Shown: positions 1 to 12,140, counted from the first letter of the stretch. The stretch is DNA of 64,000 nt from Oxytricha trifallax (GCA_000711775.1 ARYC01017490.1:108004-172003), one strand, 5' to 3'. Translations and numbers: made by a program. Notes: generated by a model from the letters alone, not told the origin.

Positions 1-680
1 TCTAGCTTGATTAAGTAACTACACTCTTTAAACTTTGCTTGAGTGAGTACTTGATACTCATTTGTAAACTCCATTTAATATTTATCATCACTTAAGAGAT
101 AGTTGAATGGATACACCTTGTATGCGTATTGATGATCATTGATAACTTTCTTATCAAAGGAGTCTTCTAATATTAGGTAGCTTTAAAGAGAAGTATCTAG
201 GTCAATTTAAGCAAGAACTGGTATTTTCTTGTATTGAATCTTGATCATAATTTTTGTTATTTCAGAGGTCAGTTGGTTGCGTGCCTTCCTAAAGTACTAT
301 AACTCTCTTGCTTATTCAGGCACTACGACCTTAGAATATTCCCTCGCTTTTCTTTTGTTGAGAAGCTTCAGCTCAACTTCTTGATTCTCAACTTCTATAT
401 CTTTCTTGTGAGCTTTTAATAGATGCTTCTTCAAGTCTCTTGTATCAGAGTATTGCTTATGGCACTCAAAGCAGTCATACTTTCCATCTATTTTATCATG
501 CTTTAAGTATACAGTGGGCTTGGCTTCTCTATACTCTTTCTTATGTCTGTACCAGCTAGATTTATGAGCAAAATCTCTCTCACACAGCTCACAAACGTAT
601 ACTTCTATTTCTTCAGTTTGTATAGGAATTTCATTAATATCTTTCTCCTCCTCTCTGTCTCCCACACACTTGTTTGCCAT
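1..680 (-). CDS. TBE zinc-finger/kinase ORF (57-kDa-type), N-terminal part
   Basis: Open from the ATG at 680 to the window edge when TAA/TAG are read as Gln. About 30 residues in there is a C2H2-like finger with CELC, followed by a second, better finger with CFEC and the KKHLLKAH helix (C-x2-C-x12-H-x4-H). The region after that matches the linker before the kinase-like domain of the complete copy (27,409-25,963); shared words include AYKVYPF and NEY. The kinase part would lie beyond position 1. Family knowledge: TBE elements encode such a zinc-finger/kinase protein of unknown role. No frameshift or TGA is seen in the visible part, unlike the complete copy. Confidence 0.8.
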
Positions 681-1034
681 TTATTTTTTATTTTTAATTT
701 CTATTTTAATAACAGAGACCTCAAGTGATAGCTCTGGTAGTTCTTTATGAGAGTTCATCTCGCAGCTATCACACTTTTTATTGCTGCCAAAGGTAAGTCT
801 CATTTAGTTTGATGGAAGTGCTGTTGTTTTTCTTAAAATGCTAGCGCTCATATTTACATTTGAATTTAAAATTATAAAACTGCCTCTATAACTGAGAGCT
901 TATATGAGAAGTTTGCGAGCATACAAATTTCAAGGGAAGTTTTTAGAGTATTAGAGGAGAAAAATGAGCAGTAAGAGACGATCCAACTGTAAATATGGGC
1001 TAGAAAGTAACCATTATTTCTATCAATAATAAGT

Positions 1035-1215
1035 TTATTACAGTACGTACCGATTTAGGAGGTGCACATAATTAAGTACGTACTGCTTTAGGAGGTATTT
1101 TGTGATTTTATGATTAAATTTAGGGTGCTCCTAATTAAGTACTAGCATTAATTAAAGCTCCTAATTAAGTACTAGCATTTTAGGAGCTGCTCCTAATTAA
1201 GTACGTACCAATTTA
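1035..1215. repeat. Short tandem repeats between divergent TBE genes
   Basis: Several copies of a CTCCTAATTAAGTACTAGCA-like unit of about 25-35 bp, with variants ending in GTACGTACC and one inverted AGGAGC/GCTCCT pair. The block lies between the - strand zinc-finger ORF and the + strand 22-kDa-type ORF, where both promoters should be. The complete TBE has a different repeat (TGGTACCAATTAGGTTTTG type, 27,610-27,760) at the same place, so the site rather than the sequence is conserved. Confidence 0.75.
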
Positions 1216-1416
1216 AATTTAAAAATATGGAACTATAACAGTAGAAATTGATATCAATCTCTCAAGTTTGAAACCAGTTCTCAAAACCTTCTCCATATCC
1301 TTCTTAGAGGTTGACCTCCTATAGGATGCCCATATTTAATAGTAAGTTTTACAGAGGTATATAATTGAAATCAATAAACTTAAATTTGAATATCATTTCT
1401 TAGATCTGTTAACAAG

Positions 1417-2204
1417 ATGGAGTCAATGAATGATGCAATGAAAAGAGTTCAAACACAAGAATTGATCCAAAGATTTAGAAGCAAGGAGGATTTGCACCGC
1501 TACCTGGTACAGCAAGTTAATGAAATCATAGTAACTTATCTTGACTATGTAGTTGGTTTGTTCTTGCCAACGAAGGAAGGTACTAAAATTTCATTTCTAA
1601 GAGCGATACTCTGCGAAGAGAAGAAAGCTTTGAAAATTTAAGATGTAAAGTTTGCAGAGATTCCAAACTATCCAGAAATCTCAGTGACTAACTTATATGA
1701 TGATGCTATGAATGACCCAGAGGTTTCGCAGTACCTGCCTTCTAAGAAGCAGTTGTCAAATAAACTACCTGAAAGAAACTATTTCTTTGGCATACTTGCA
1801 ACAATTAAAGGTGATTACTTGAAAGAAATTATTCAAGAATCTCATAAGAAAAGGTACAGCATCTCTTCAGAAGATAAGGATAAACAGGGGATCAAGATAA
1901 GTGAGAGCTAGCTATCAGAGTTGCAGAAGCACCCATATATTTCAAGTAAGATTTGTAGTTTAACTCTTTAGAAAAATCTGGTACTGGCATCTTCTTGATG
2001 AAGGAATAGAGCAAGCTTCACAGAGAGCGAAAGTCGCAGACAAAGTATGAAGTTAGCAAGAGACTTTATTCAAATATTTAGCCTCCAGAGTCAATGAACA
2101 TAGATGCTGGAGCGTGCAGCAAGAGAAGAAACTTAGGAGGAGGGAAGCAAGAAGTAGAAGAAAAGAAATAGAAGCCAGCTCCCTCTTAAGAATTTTATAT
2201 GTGA
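1417..2204 (+). CDS. TBE 22-kDa-type ORF (two exons, intact)
   Basis: ATG at 1417, exon 1 1417-1945, a 26-bp GT...AG intron 1946-1971, exon 2 1972-2204 ending in TGA. This gives about 253 aa with in-frame TAA and TAG read as Gln. Function is unknown in TBE elements. Visible blocks are FRSKEDLHRYL near residue 20, ISFLRAILCEEKKA near 60, YPEISVTNLYDDAM, then QYLPSKKQL and ERNYFFGILATIKGDYL. The gene runs tail to tail with the transposase on -. The complete TBE copy has a 1-nt deletion in this gene, and a diverged homologue at 48.06-48.90 kb keeps the phase-1 intron at the same place. This is the best-preserved gene of this transposon copy. Confidence 0.82.
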
Positions 2205-2248
2205 TTTATATATTCATTAACTTAACTACAAAACTTATTTATATACAT

Positions 2249-3140
2249 TCACTCTCCCTTCTTTCGCATTCCATTAAACTATGGACTGTAAGGTACGTTG
2301 AACACTGGCGTTATTCTAGTTGTCCATAACTCTTCCTTGTTTCTTTAGTCTTATGAACAGAAAAATTATCAACAAACAGTATAATCTCTTATTCAAGGTA
2401 CTTCTCTCTCAACTGTTCTAAGAACTTAATATATTGCTCTGTCTTAATTGAGCGAGGATGAATAACATAGGTTTCTAAACCAGTATCCTCACTAATTCCT
2501 CCAAGAATTGCCATCGTTTATACCTTGACTTTCTAGTCATATACTTCTATATTACTATGCCTCTTATACCAAGACTTCTAGATGAAAGTGTTGAAGGTAA
2601 ACACAGCCTCGTCAGCATGTATAAACTTAATATTATTCTATTAGGCTCTCTGCATTTAATTATAAATATAATTTAAGTTGTTGTTGTAAAATGGCAGAGT
2701 GAAATCAATCACTCTCTTGATACGATTCACACCTTTGTAAGAGATACCATTTCGTTTATAGATGTTAGCTATAGACTGAGCAGAGATCTTCAACTCAGGG
2801 AATTGGCGATGAAACATAGTAGCTCGTTGGTCTAAAGAGAAGTGAGCCCAATACTTCAAAGTTCTCTCATTAATAAGAGAATCAATATGCTTCTATAGAA
2901 ACTTTTACTGCCTCTTAAGCTTAGAATTTAGTTAATATTGCTTTAATTATAGCGCTATAAGACAGTGGGAGCGCACAGTTGATGGACTTCGCTTTAAAGA
3001 AGTAGCGCAATAGACTTATAGTTTAGTACTGGTTTGATTTATTCACTGTATATATCACATCCATAGAGCAGTTTAAACACTAAATCTATATATTTTTTAT
3101 CATAAATAGACCCCAAAAGCTTGCTATTTTTGTCTCGCAT
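2249..3140 (-). pseudogene. TBE transposase (DD34E family), deleted and frameshifted
   Basis: Homologous to the transposase of the complete copy. Start MRDKNSKLLGSIYD at 3140 lies next to the terminal repeat. Recognisable parts are the helix-turn-helix region with KYWAHFSLDQRATMFHRQFP, the first Asp in FIHADEAVFTF and the second in ILFVDNFSVHKTK. There are frameshifts near 2998 and before the ITPVFNVPYSP block. About 140 bp present in the complete copy are missing, with the junction near 2270. The deletion removes the GIE motif with the third catalytic residue and most of the C-terminus. It should therefore be inactive unless complemented. Confidence 0.85.
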
Positions 3141-3148
3141 TTAATTAA

Positions 3149-3221
3149 TAACCCCAACCCCTAACACATTCCCTAAAAATCAAAGCACTTATAAACCTCA
3201 TTAAGGGATCTTGGGGTTTTG
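3149..3221. repeat. TBE right terminal inverted repeat (diverged)
   Basis: Ends in TTGGGGTTTTG and contains the conserved core AATCAAAGCACTTATAAACC. It matches 29,855-29,935 with several substitutions, including loss of one G4T4 unit. Confidence 0.9.
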
Positions 3222-4630
3222 ATTTGCGCTTAGAAAAGTTTGCTTTTTATTATCGGGAGACAAAAGAAATTAATTAAGAGATTCTTAGTCTAATGTCTCC
3301 TCTTTTATTGCAAAGTTCATCTTTTTATATTAAGATTTCGGAAGTCTACCTGCAAGAAAATGTAATTTCTTGGGCATTCTTATTGTTCTTAGTAAATCAA
3401 TTTATTTATGCTTTGGGATTATTATGTTGTTGTCAGGGCATAACTCATCTGCATATTGCATAACTTCGGGAAACTCTAATATCTCCTAACAACTTGGTCT
3501 TAAAAATAAATAGTTCTTAAATCAGGATTGACTTAGAGCAATGATTTAACTACAGCAGAAATATCTTCTGAGTAAGTTTATTAGTTTATTTTAGGATATA
3601 CTCCTCTTAATACTTTTTTATATAGACCCTCCATATTTTGGGCTCTAAAGGGCGGTTTTAAGGTAATCATTTCATAGAGAACACATCCTAAACTCCAAAT
3701 ATCACTTCTCCAATCGTAAAGCTCATCTTTCCATACTTCTGGGCTTGCATAGTAGGGGGTGCCTGTTTAGGTCTTGCTCATTTCTTTTTTCATTACTTTG
3801 GAAACATTGAGGTCCCCTAATTTAGCAGTAAAATAATAATTATAATATCTTGTAAAGTCTTTAGTCAAAAAGATGTTGGCACACTAATAAAATATAAAAA
3901 TGGTGGAAAATATTACTTTTAAATCTCTATGCATGATTTTCATTTCATGCAAACATTTATTATTATATTACTTGTATATAAGTATCAATTTAAATAATAA
4001 GTCCTCTAACGCATTAGATGAATATTTTCCATATTAGATCTTCATCAATTATCTGTGACTTTTTTTGGTGATCCTTAATTAAAGTGAATATGTCTCCTCC
4101 ATCCGCATACTCCATTATGATGCTAAAATGAAAAACTTTATAAATATTGAAGAGAAAATGGAATGTATTTGTGATCCAAACTTACCAAAGCATTCCTGAG
4201 GGTTCATCAAAAAAAGCATCTTTATAAGCAATAATATTTTCATTGCTTATTGAAGCTAGTATTCGGACTTCATTTAACGCATTCTGTTTTTCTTTAAATG
4301 ATAAATCGTTTATGTCAACCTATTTCATCGCATATTCTTTTTAATCATCTTTTCTTAAGCATTTGTATACTTTTTAATTTATATCTTTATATCAGATTTA
4401 TAAATTCAATGTTTTTATTAATAATTATAACGATATATAGTTTATGATAAATTGAAATTAATTTTAATCTAATCTATTATTATAATGATATTATTTTTAT
4501 AAATTATACAGTCGAGTAAGCACCAGATCCTATAATATAAATGTTAAGATTATTGTAACATAGAGCTTGAGTTACAAGGAGATAAATACATACCTAATTT
4601 TTAATGGATTTCAAAATCACTTAAACTCAT
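3222..4630 (-). CDS. NEK (NIMA-related) protein kinase, copy 1; introns, IES, 3' end hit by TBE
   Basis: Ser/Thr kinase of the NIMA family. From ATG 4630: MSLSDFEIHQKL, glycine loop GSGAYSTV, AMKQVDI (VAIK Lys), LCIIMEYADGGD hinge, HRDLKCANIFL catalytic loop, LGDLNVS (DFG replaced by DLN), KTQTGTPYYASPEVW activation segment with TAA as Gln, DIWSLGCVLYEM, and RPSC. Introns: 4530-4593, 4123-4185, 3884-3916. A 139-bp AT-rich IES with pointer GTATA lies between 4371 and 4504. Two more short direct-repeat segments (3978-3996 and 3498-3514) must be removed to keep the frame. The reading frame runs into the TBE at 3221 without a stop. Kinase tails often mediate regulation; here the tail is interrupted. 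The DLN replacing DFG is unusual but known in some NEKs. Confidence 0.9.
3498..3514 (-). other. 17-bp micro-IES candidate, pointer TTTAAGA
   Basis: TTTAAGA is repeated 17 bp apart. Without removal the frame hits TGA soon after; with removal NPDLR joins directly to RPSCQEIL, the expected NEK C-lobe sequence. The paralogue at 20.16 kb has the same repeats 18 bp apart. Confidence 0.75.
3978..3996 (-). other. 19-bp micro-IES candidate, pointer ACTTAT
   Basis: ACTTAT is repeated 19 bp apart on the - strand. Removing 19 bp puts VRGL in frame with KCLHEMK and the HRDLK loop. In the paralogue the same segment is 18 bp, so it is length-variable, as eliminated DNA may be. Confidence 0.6.
4366..4504 (-). 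other. Internal eliminated sequence (IES) with 5-bp pointer
   Basis: On the - strand the kinase frame reaches ...TCGACTGTATA at 4505 and resumes at GTATACAAATGC (4370 downward). GTATA occurs on both sides of a 139-bp, roughly 85% AT segment. Removing one repeat plus the segment joins GSGAYSTV to YKCLRK, exactly the kinase subdomain I order. It lacks GT...AG ends in the right positions and so is not an intron. Confidence 0.85.
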
Positions 4631-4639
4631 TTTCAATAT

Positions 4640-7590
4640 AATTAATTAAATTTATAATACTTTTCGATTTTTAAGCTAGTCTAATTATCGTAATTGTTTT
4701 ATTCGGAATATAAACTACATAATTAAGCAAATATTTTTAAAAAACAATAACATATAAATAAATAATAATAAATTAATTATATTTATAAGAAAAGCACTTG
4801 ATATAAGTTCGAAATAAAAAAAGAATAAATTAAGATTCTCATTTCTGTATTAGCGAAAAAGGGATTTTATTTATATCATTCACTTTTGTTTTCTTTATAT
4901 TTTGCTTCGAAATAAATTAATTAATTTACATTACATAAATTAAATATTTCTTAATTATATTTAAATTTTTAAGCAGAATTTTTTTAATAAAAAATAGTTT
5001 AAGTCCCTGTATAAATACTAAAAATTAAAATTTATTTGCATTATTATTATAAATACTTTTCCTTTAACTTAATCTCACTATATTTATAAATTAATAGTAT
5101 TTGTTTTTTTAATAATAAGAGAATTTTTGTTAATAAAAATGATAGTATTTTAAATTTAATTAAAATTTATTGAAAATCCGTTAAATTTTGAGATTTTATT
5201 GGACTAATTAAATATAAAGGAAAAAATAAGTATAAAAAAAGAAAGTAATTATAGAACAAATATAATTATAAATACTAAAATTGTTTGACTGAAAACACAT
5301 GGACAAATTAAATGTCTCATATAATATTTAAAATAGACTATTGTATTTATAGAAAATCAAATTGAATAAAAGAATTATGTGGTAGTAGCCTACATGATTT
5401 TTATTTACTTTGCTTAAATAATAATAAATTTATAATATTAAAAATTATTCTATACATTTAATTTTATAGTAATTAAAATGAAAATTAGCTAATAATAAAA
5501 TTGTGTAAATGTTCAGGGTTATTAAATTAGTAATTAAATCTCTATTTTTTAATAATTAATAATCTGAAACTACAAATGGAATCTTATAATATTGAGGAAA
5601 TAGCATTTCCCGTCAATAAAAATATTTGTATTTATATTTTATAAAAGTAACAACAACAATTGAGTAGCGTATATTTGGCAAATACTTATTCATGGGCATA
5701 ATGAGCTACCTTTGCAGTCAATAAATGTTCAAAGTTTTATCAACTAGTCTTTCCAAAAAGCTATCATCGTTCTTCACTAATGAAAAAAATAATTTAAAAT
5801 TCTCCTAATTCTATAAATTTAAATGATTAAGGTGTGTAATTAATTAGAGCAAACTTGGAATTAAGATAAAATAAATTTTACGAAATATAGATGTTATAAG
5901 AATTTGATTAAGAATATTAGATATAATATAAATGTCTGATCAGAAGATGCCATGCAACTCACAATAAATATGATTTATAATATGAAAACTTTTAATTTAA
6001 TCAAAAACAAAATATAGTAATAATTATTCGTATTGATTAGACGCAGGTGGAGGTGGACCACTCACATAAAATGTAATTTACAAAAAACATATCTAAATTA
6101 TTTTTTTTGGTGGTCGTACCTGGTAAGAATGGTGACTGACATAAACTAAATTTTTGACAAGCTACTGAGAGAAAAGGGAAAGGTACAAATTATTGGAATG
6201 ATGGTGACATCTATTAAGAATAATGGATGAATAATAAAAGCTGCTCTTAGATACCATTTTTACTTATGTTAATCCTAATACTTAATTACATTATTCTTTT
6301 TCATTTTAAATAAAAGACTTCCTCTTATTTTTCATAAATCTAATGAAATTAGTTTCTAGCTGGATTTTAGGATTATGGAGTCTTAAAAGTCAGTATTAAA
6401 TGTTCTAAGAAACTTATTATTTAAAAATATGTATATGTTAAACATTTGAAGGCAAGACTCTAATTTTGATACTAAGTTGCTCATACAAATCAATAATATA
6501 TGGTTTTAAAAAGAATCTAGCTCTTTTTAGATAAAAATATAATTTTTTTTTCCAAATAAATAGCTTTTTTCAATTAGAACTTTTAATTGACAAGAGAGAT
6601 AAAATTCCATGATTTTTTTAAGATATGAGATAAGGGAGTATTTATAAATAATCAAGAATTATATATATATATATATTATTGGCCAGCATCAATTAAAATT
6701 AGCGTAAAATAATTATACACAATTTGATTACTTTAATTTAAATGAAAAATAATTCGAGTCATTAGATTTAGTCAATGAGCTAATCATTAAAAATATAAGC
6801 GAATAACAAATAAATTCTTAATTATTTATAAACATCCCCTAACTTAATTCTAAAATAAATGATTGGGGTTTTATAACAAAAAATACAACTTAATTAAATG
6901 AAGAAATCTTTCTCATGTTATAATTTTATTTTTAATTAAATAATTTAGTTAAATTTTAATAATGTTGCCTAGCACCTTAATTATTAGGTAAAATAAATTT
7001 CACAGTTCTACTTATAATTATAAAATTAAAATATTTTTAATTAAATAGAATTATAATTATTAAAAATATGATTTATAAAGAATAATATTTATGTAATTTA
7101 TAATTAGTATGCAAGTGATAATTACTCAACAATGAGAGATATTATGCAAAATGATGGGCTTATACATTATCAAAATATGAAAACAATAAGAATCATTTAC
7201 GAAACTCATAACATAAAAAATATTCTTATCCCAGATTCTCAATTAGAATTAAATATGTGTTTCATGAGTAATCAAATTTATTTATATTTTTCTCTGTTAT
7301 GTAGAATTTTATCAATTATTGAGAAATGATTAACGATAGAATGATTTATTACATGGTATAACGTAAATCTTCGAGATAATGAGCTATGAATAACAAATTC
7401 ATTTTTTTTAGTAATTGTATTGCTTTATTTTGAGGCTTCTTCAAACATATTAATGATTGAACTAATTGATATTAATTTTCTCAATTTAAGTTATTAACAT
7501 TTACTTACTATACTTCTCCTCAAGTTAATTTTTGTACATTTGCATTGGTATTTTACATACAGAAATATAATCAAACATAATTTGATCCTT
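4640..7590. other. AT-rich spacer
   Basis: About 80% AT, rich in homopolymer runs. I see no coding block with recognisable motifs. It contains one diverged MITE-like inverted repeat (about 6637-6845). The slightly GC-richer patch at 6000-6240 (aggtggaggtggacc, ggtggtcgtacc) could be a short MDS, but I could not connect it to a gene. Confidence 0.5.
6637..6845. repeat. Diverged inverted-repeat element
   Basis: TTATAAATAATCAAGAATTA near 6640 is mirrored by TAAATTCTTAATTATTTATAA near 6817. The interior (ttggccagcatcaatta..., gtaaaat...tacacaattt) resembles the interior of the MITE at 8712-8974, so the two are probably old relatives. Confidence 0.5.
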
Positions 7591-7596
7591 TTAGTT

Positions 7597-8225
7597 TCAA
7601 CACCTTTATTCTTTCCACAGTGGGGTTGATCTTTATAATGTTTAGAAAGCCACATTTGCTATTTAGCTCAAATTACTATAATACCACATGAAGTTTGCAG
7701 GGGAACACATAGAAACACCCTGTGTGCTCTAACCACCCTGTGCGCTAATCAGTGTATTTCGCTTTAAAATTTGTGACTGAATAATCTTATTGAATGTTAT
7801 TTTATTTTTAAGACTTTGCCAACAAAAGCATATTGTTTTTTGTGTGGTGGAGAAGCCTGAGAAATATTTACTCAAGTATTCTTACATAAGGTATTAGTGC
7901 TACTTTTCTTGAGAAAAAGAGCCCAATCTGAGATCTTAGTGTTGTGTTTATTTAATCATAGACTATCCTTGACGCACTAGACCCCACAATGCAAGGACTG
8001 GTGTATAATTTAGAAATAACTCTACTTCAATGATAAAATAGTAGATATTATTCTTCCTATACTTTGCCTGAAATATTTTATAGAGGTTCCCAATTCCGGG
8101 ATATATCAAGTGAAACCTAGGGCTTTCATGATTTCGAACTTTGGGTATCTCGTTCAGTTTAGACTTCCCAACATACTTGAAGTTCAAAATGATAAAAACC
8201 AAAAACAAAGTCCTGTTATCAGTTC
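7597..8225 (-). CDS. Candidate coding segment, unknown protein
   Basis: A frame of about 200 codons, free of TGA with TAA/TAG as Gln, lies in a GC-richer island bounded by AT-rich spacer. It begins after a TGA near 8225 and ends at TGA 7597-7599. Residue choice looks protein-like (ESPRFHLIYPGIGNLY, SPANFMWYYSNLSQIANV), but I recognise no domain. No good ATG context is visible at its 5' end, so it may be one MDS of a longer gene or a relic. Frames this long also occur by chance in such DNA. Confidence 0.35.
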
Positions 8226-8711
8226 ATCTATCAAGATAAGTTAGAAGACACAAATTTGTTTACCAACAAATTTATTGTAAATCAGTATACTGGTCTATTT
8301 ATGCGGAAGATTCGAAGAAAAATATTACTCAATTTTATTGAAGTTATCAAATTTTAAGAATGTTAAAAATTCAACTTATTCCTACAAATAAAACTCATAT
8401 TAATAGCATTCCCTTTTGTAATAAAATTAATTGTATAAAAATAAATATTTGTATGAAAATAAATATTTTTTATTTTTCTCAATTTAAGACTGTAGAGATT
8501 GAATATTTAATACTTCTTAACACTAAAAATATAATTTATTTTTTGCATATTTAAAATGTTCCATTTTGGGTTACTCATAGTTAAAAGCCTATAATTTTTA
8601 TGTTATTGTTAAAGAATATAAATATAAATAAAATAAATTACTTTCATTAGTTGTAAATTATGCTGCTTCTTAACAATAAAACTTATTCCATAGTAAGTAG
8701 GATGTATCTTT

Positions 8712-8974
8712 ATAAAACCCCATAGATCAATTAAGAAGCTTGGAGTTAAGAACAATTAAATTAAAATTTAATTATTATTGGCTGATATTAATTATAATTA
8801 GGGTAAAATCATATTTACACACCCTAATTGGATTATTTTATAAGGACAATTAATCGAGCCAATAGTTTTAATAATTAGCCTAAAAATTTAAATTGTACAC
8901 CAATAATATTTAAGTCTTAATTTAATTGTTCTTAACTTCAATCTTCGCTTCTTAATTGATCTATGAGGTTTTAT
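8712..8974. mobile_element. MITE-like element, 263 bp, ~60-bp terminal inverted repeats
   Basis: The left arm ATAAAACCCCATAGATCAAT and following bases are mirrored at the right end (ATTGATCTATGAGGTTTTAT) for about 60 bp with few mismatches. The core contains TTATTGGCTGATATTAATTA. No ORF. No certain target duplication was found. It is non-autonomous by size. Confidence 0.75.
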
Positions 8975-9978
8975 TACATTGTAGTACAACATAGAAGAAA
9001 AAAAGTTTCTACTTCATTTTTTTAAGAAAAAAAATCACTAAATAAATAATAATATCGATTTTGCTATATTTAATAAATAGTATCTCCAATAGATAATTGA
9101 TTCAAAATTGTTAAGGAATAATTATTATTACATTATCGACATCCACCCACATTTCATATTTTAATTATTTTTTTACCAAATTTAATTATACTTTAACTTT
9201 ATAAATAAATATATTTAACTTTATTTTAATTATATTCTATTCTCACCATCTACATCAATAACTTTAGGAAGCCTAAAAAGTTATTAGATCATTTCAAATT
9301 CCAATTAAATACTCATTTTTTATTTTTAAAGTAAATTAAAATATATTTAATAATTAATAGATGCACAAAATATATTTTATAAATCTTAAAATATATTTAA
9401 AGAGGTAGTTAAATTATTGATAAGTAATAAATAAATTTAATTTAAGAATTAGACTATTTGATGAATATTTAAATTATAATATAATATAAAAATAATATTA
9501 TAATAGTTAGAATAAATATAAATGGAAATAAGATGCTCATGTTTTCTAAATTTTAATGTACAAATAAGGATACATACTTAATATAATATTTTAATTTTAT
9601 AGAATATTTAAATATTGCATCCTCGGTATTTAAATACAGCAATTTATTTTAAATAAATTGCTATAAAATAATAAATAGAAATAATATACACTACTACTTT
9701 AAAAATTTAAATGTGCTTATGAATCTATTATTAGATTAAATTACATATAGTTATAAATAAAAAAATAAGTTCTCATTTAAAAAATCATATTACTCAAAGT
9801 AGAAGAATTTTTTCATGATCCCTTCCTAAGCCTCATTATGAGATTAAAGTTTATGCAGAGTGACTCATAAATAAGTTTGATAAATAATTAACATTCATAA
9901 TAAAATTTCTAAAATAATGACATAATCTAAGTAATATTATCAAATATAGCATTATCTGAATTGAAAAAAATATTTTAA

Positions 9979-10700
9979 ATGAGAAAAATTATTGAGACAT
10001 CAATATTTAACAAAAGAATTCTTAAGGTTTTGAATTTTGATGACAATCATTTGAAAGAAACAGTGATTCAATATGAAAGATTCTCCAGAAATCTTGTTTG
10101 CTTCAAGAAATTACATATAAAAATAGCAAGTTCCTATAATTCATCATTCGTAAAAGATTTCATTAATTTGTGTCAAGTAATTTAATAATTTAATAATAAT
10201 TATTATAATAAATTAGAAAACTGAAAACTTTAACTAAATTGAAAATAAACATGGAAAATCTCATAGATTATGATAAGATATTCAATGCTTAAGCAATCGC
10301 CCTATTTCTGAATAAATTTAAAATTAATTAAAAATAATTACATAAATATTTAATGATTGCTAGAAGATTGTCCAAACATTAAAACTTTAGACATAGACTT
10401 TTCTTAATTAAACATGGAACTTTTTCCTTTAATTCAAAACTTAAAGATAAAATCTTTGGCAGTTAGGATTTAAGGTAGTAATTAGTTATAGTGCTTTGGT
10501 ACTTATCTCACTAAGTAGGAAATTTAGAATTTTATAATTTTTTTTACTATAAATTTTGACTTTAATTTTTTATAAATTAGGAGACTCTTGAAAAATTGAA
10601 AGTTAATCTACAAACAACAGCCCAGAAGTATTAAAATTGTTAATCCATGCAAATGAAGAAGAAGCTCAAATAAATTACTTTATTATTCCCTATATTATTT
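9979..10700 (+). CDS. Candidate leucine-rich-repeat-like gene, several MDS-like blocks
   Basis: A series of short coding-like blocks on + is separated by very AT-rich segments: an ATG-start block at 9979 (LKVLNFDDNHL, CFKKLHIKI, FVKDFINLC), then about 10,225 (LTKLKINMENLIDYD), about 10,360 (CPNIKTLDIDFS, LIQNLKIKSLAVRI) and about 10,620 (PEVLKLLIHANEEEA). The spacing of Leu and Asn-Leu-x-Leu patterns suggests irregular leucine-rich repeats. The blocks lie in different frames, which fits IES between them, but I could not pin down the pointers. Product and completeness are unknown; it could also be a relic. Confidence 0.35.
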
Positions 10701-12140
10701 TAATAGGAATAAATTTTGAATATTAAATAAAAATTGAAACACAAAAATTTTTCATATGCTAAATTTTATTGAGAAAATTTCATCAAGGATTTTGAAGAAA
10801 AAAGTATATTATCAATGGTTGCTTTAACCAATAGTTATCATAATAGGAATAATTTATAATTTATTTAACTTGGAAATAAATAATGGCCTCTTAATTCTTA
10901 TGATAACTTGATTCCTTATTAAAATGAAAAAATTCTCAAATAAAAATATATTCTATCTTACTTAGTTTTATTTAATGAGAAATCACAAAAATTTGAATTA
11001 ATAATTTTAACTCTGTTCTTTCAAGGTAATTTAAATTTTGTTATAATATTTTTATTTAAAAAATGCTTTTTATGTATTATGTTTTACGAATCACTACTAT
11101 AGAAATGATTTTGGAGGATTCTTATAAACTTATTATCGATCATATATATTTAAATTAAAAATTTAAATGAAATTTATGTTTAATTGAATTAATATAATTC
11201 ATGACTATTGAATTTAAACTAAAATGGACAAATGAACTAAAACCATCAAGATAAACCATTTTTATAACACTGCATGTTTGCAATTCTCCCATGTATTATC
11301 TTATTTTTTCTATTACAATTACATTATTCATCATTTGAAAATTACATTCGCTAGGTAATTAAAACGTTTAGAAGCATTTAGAAAATTAGGATGAACAAGC
11401 TATGAATAAGACTTTGCTTGGATTTGAAGAAAAAAACAAAACCTAGCATGGCTAATGAATAATTTAATGAACTACGCAAAGTTGTCTGTACAGAATCAGA
11501 ATGATTATTAGATATAAAAATTATATAAAATATTAAGTTGCTATATTGAGATGTAAAAGAGACTTAACATTCATATTATATTTTAAATCGTTTTTTATAT
11601 GCTTTTTTCTTATTAATTATTGATTAAATATAATTTAATTCTTAATTTAGATAATTTTGATTTTCTTTTATGTATTAAAATAATTTCCTGTTTTTATTAT
11701 ATTTTTATCAATACATAAATTTATTAAATAACTAAAATCTTTCATAAATTTAGTTGATTTTAAAAAACAATAAAGTTATAAAATAGTTAAGACTATGTAT
11801 AAATATTTAATTTCTTTATAGTATTTTATGACTACATAATATTTAACATTCAAAGAGAATCATTAAACTTTTTAATACTACGTGTGTTCAAGATTTACGA
11901 TACTCAGGATAAACTAGTAAACTTGAATATTTGTTTAAGTTAAATTACTACAAAAAGGAATAAGAAATGGCATACAAGAATAGTTTTATTCGAAACGTCG
12001 AGAAAATGATGATAAATGGATATGTATATTAATATAGAGCCTCATATTTAAAAAAATAAAAAGCTTACTTATGAGTATTATTATTGTTGAATACACTTGA
12101 CAAAGGAAAAAAAATATATTAAATATAATAATTAAAATCT

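Larger units (their letters stand above)
1..3221. mobile_element. TBE-type transposon, right part (left end lies before the window)
   Basis: A Tc1/IS630-class germline transposon of the spirotrich TBE family. Its right terminus (about 3149-3221) matches the terminal repeat of the complete copy at 25,824-29,935, but the inner C4A4 unit is mutated (ggggtttt changed to gggatctt). Gene order equals the complete copy: zinc-finger/kinase ORF on -, 22-kDa-type ORF on +, transposase on -. The element ends at 3221 and is followed directly by att. It lies inside the C-terminal coding region of a NEK-type kinase; the paralogue at 19.87 kb has the same sequence without the insertion. The transposase has an internal deletion, so this copy is probably not autonomous. 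Confidence 0.93.
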
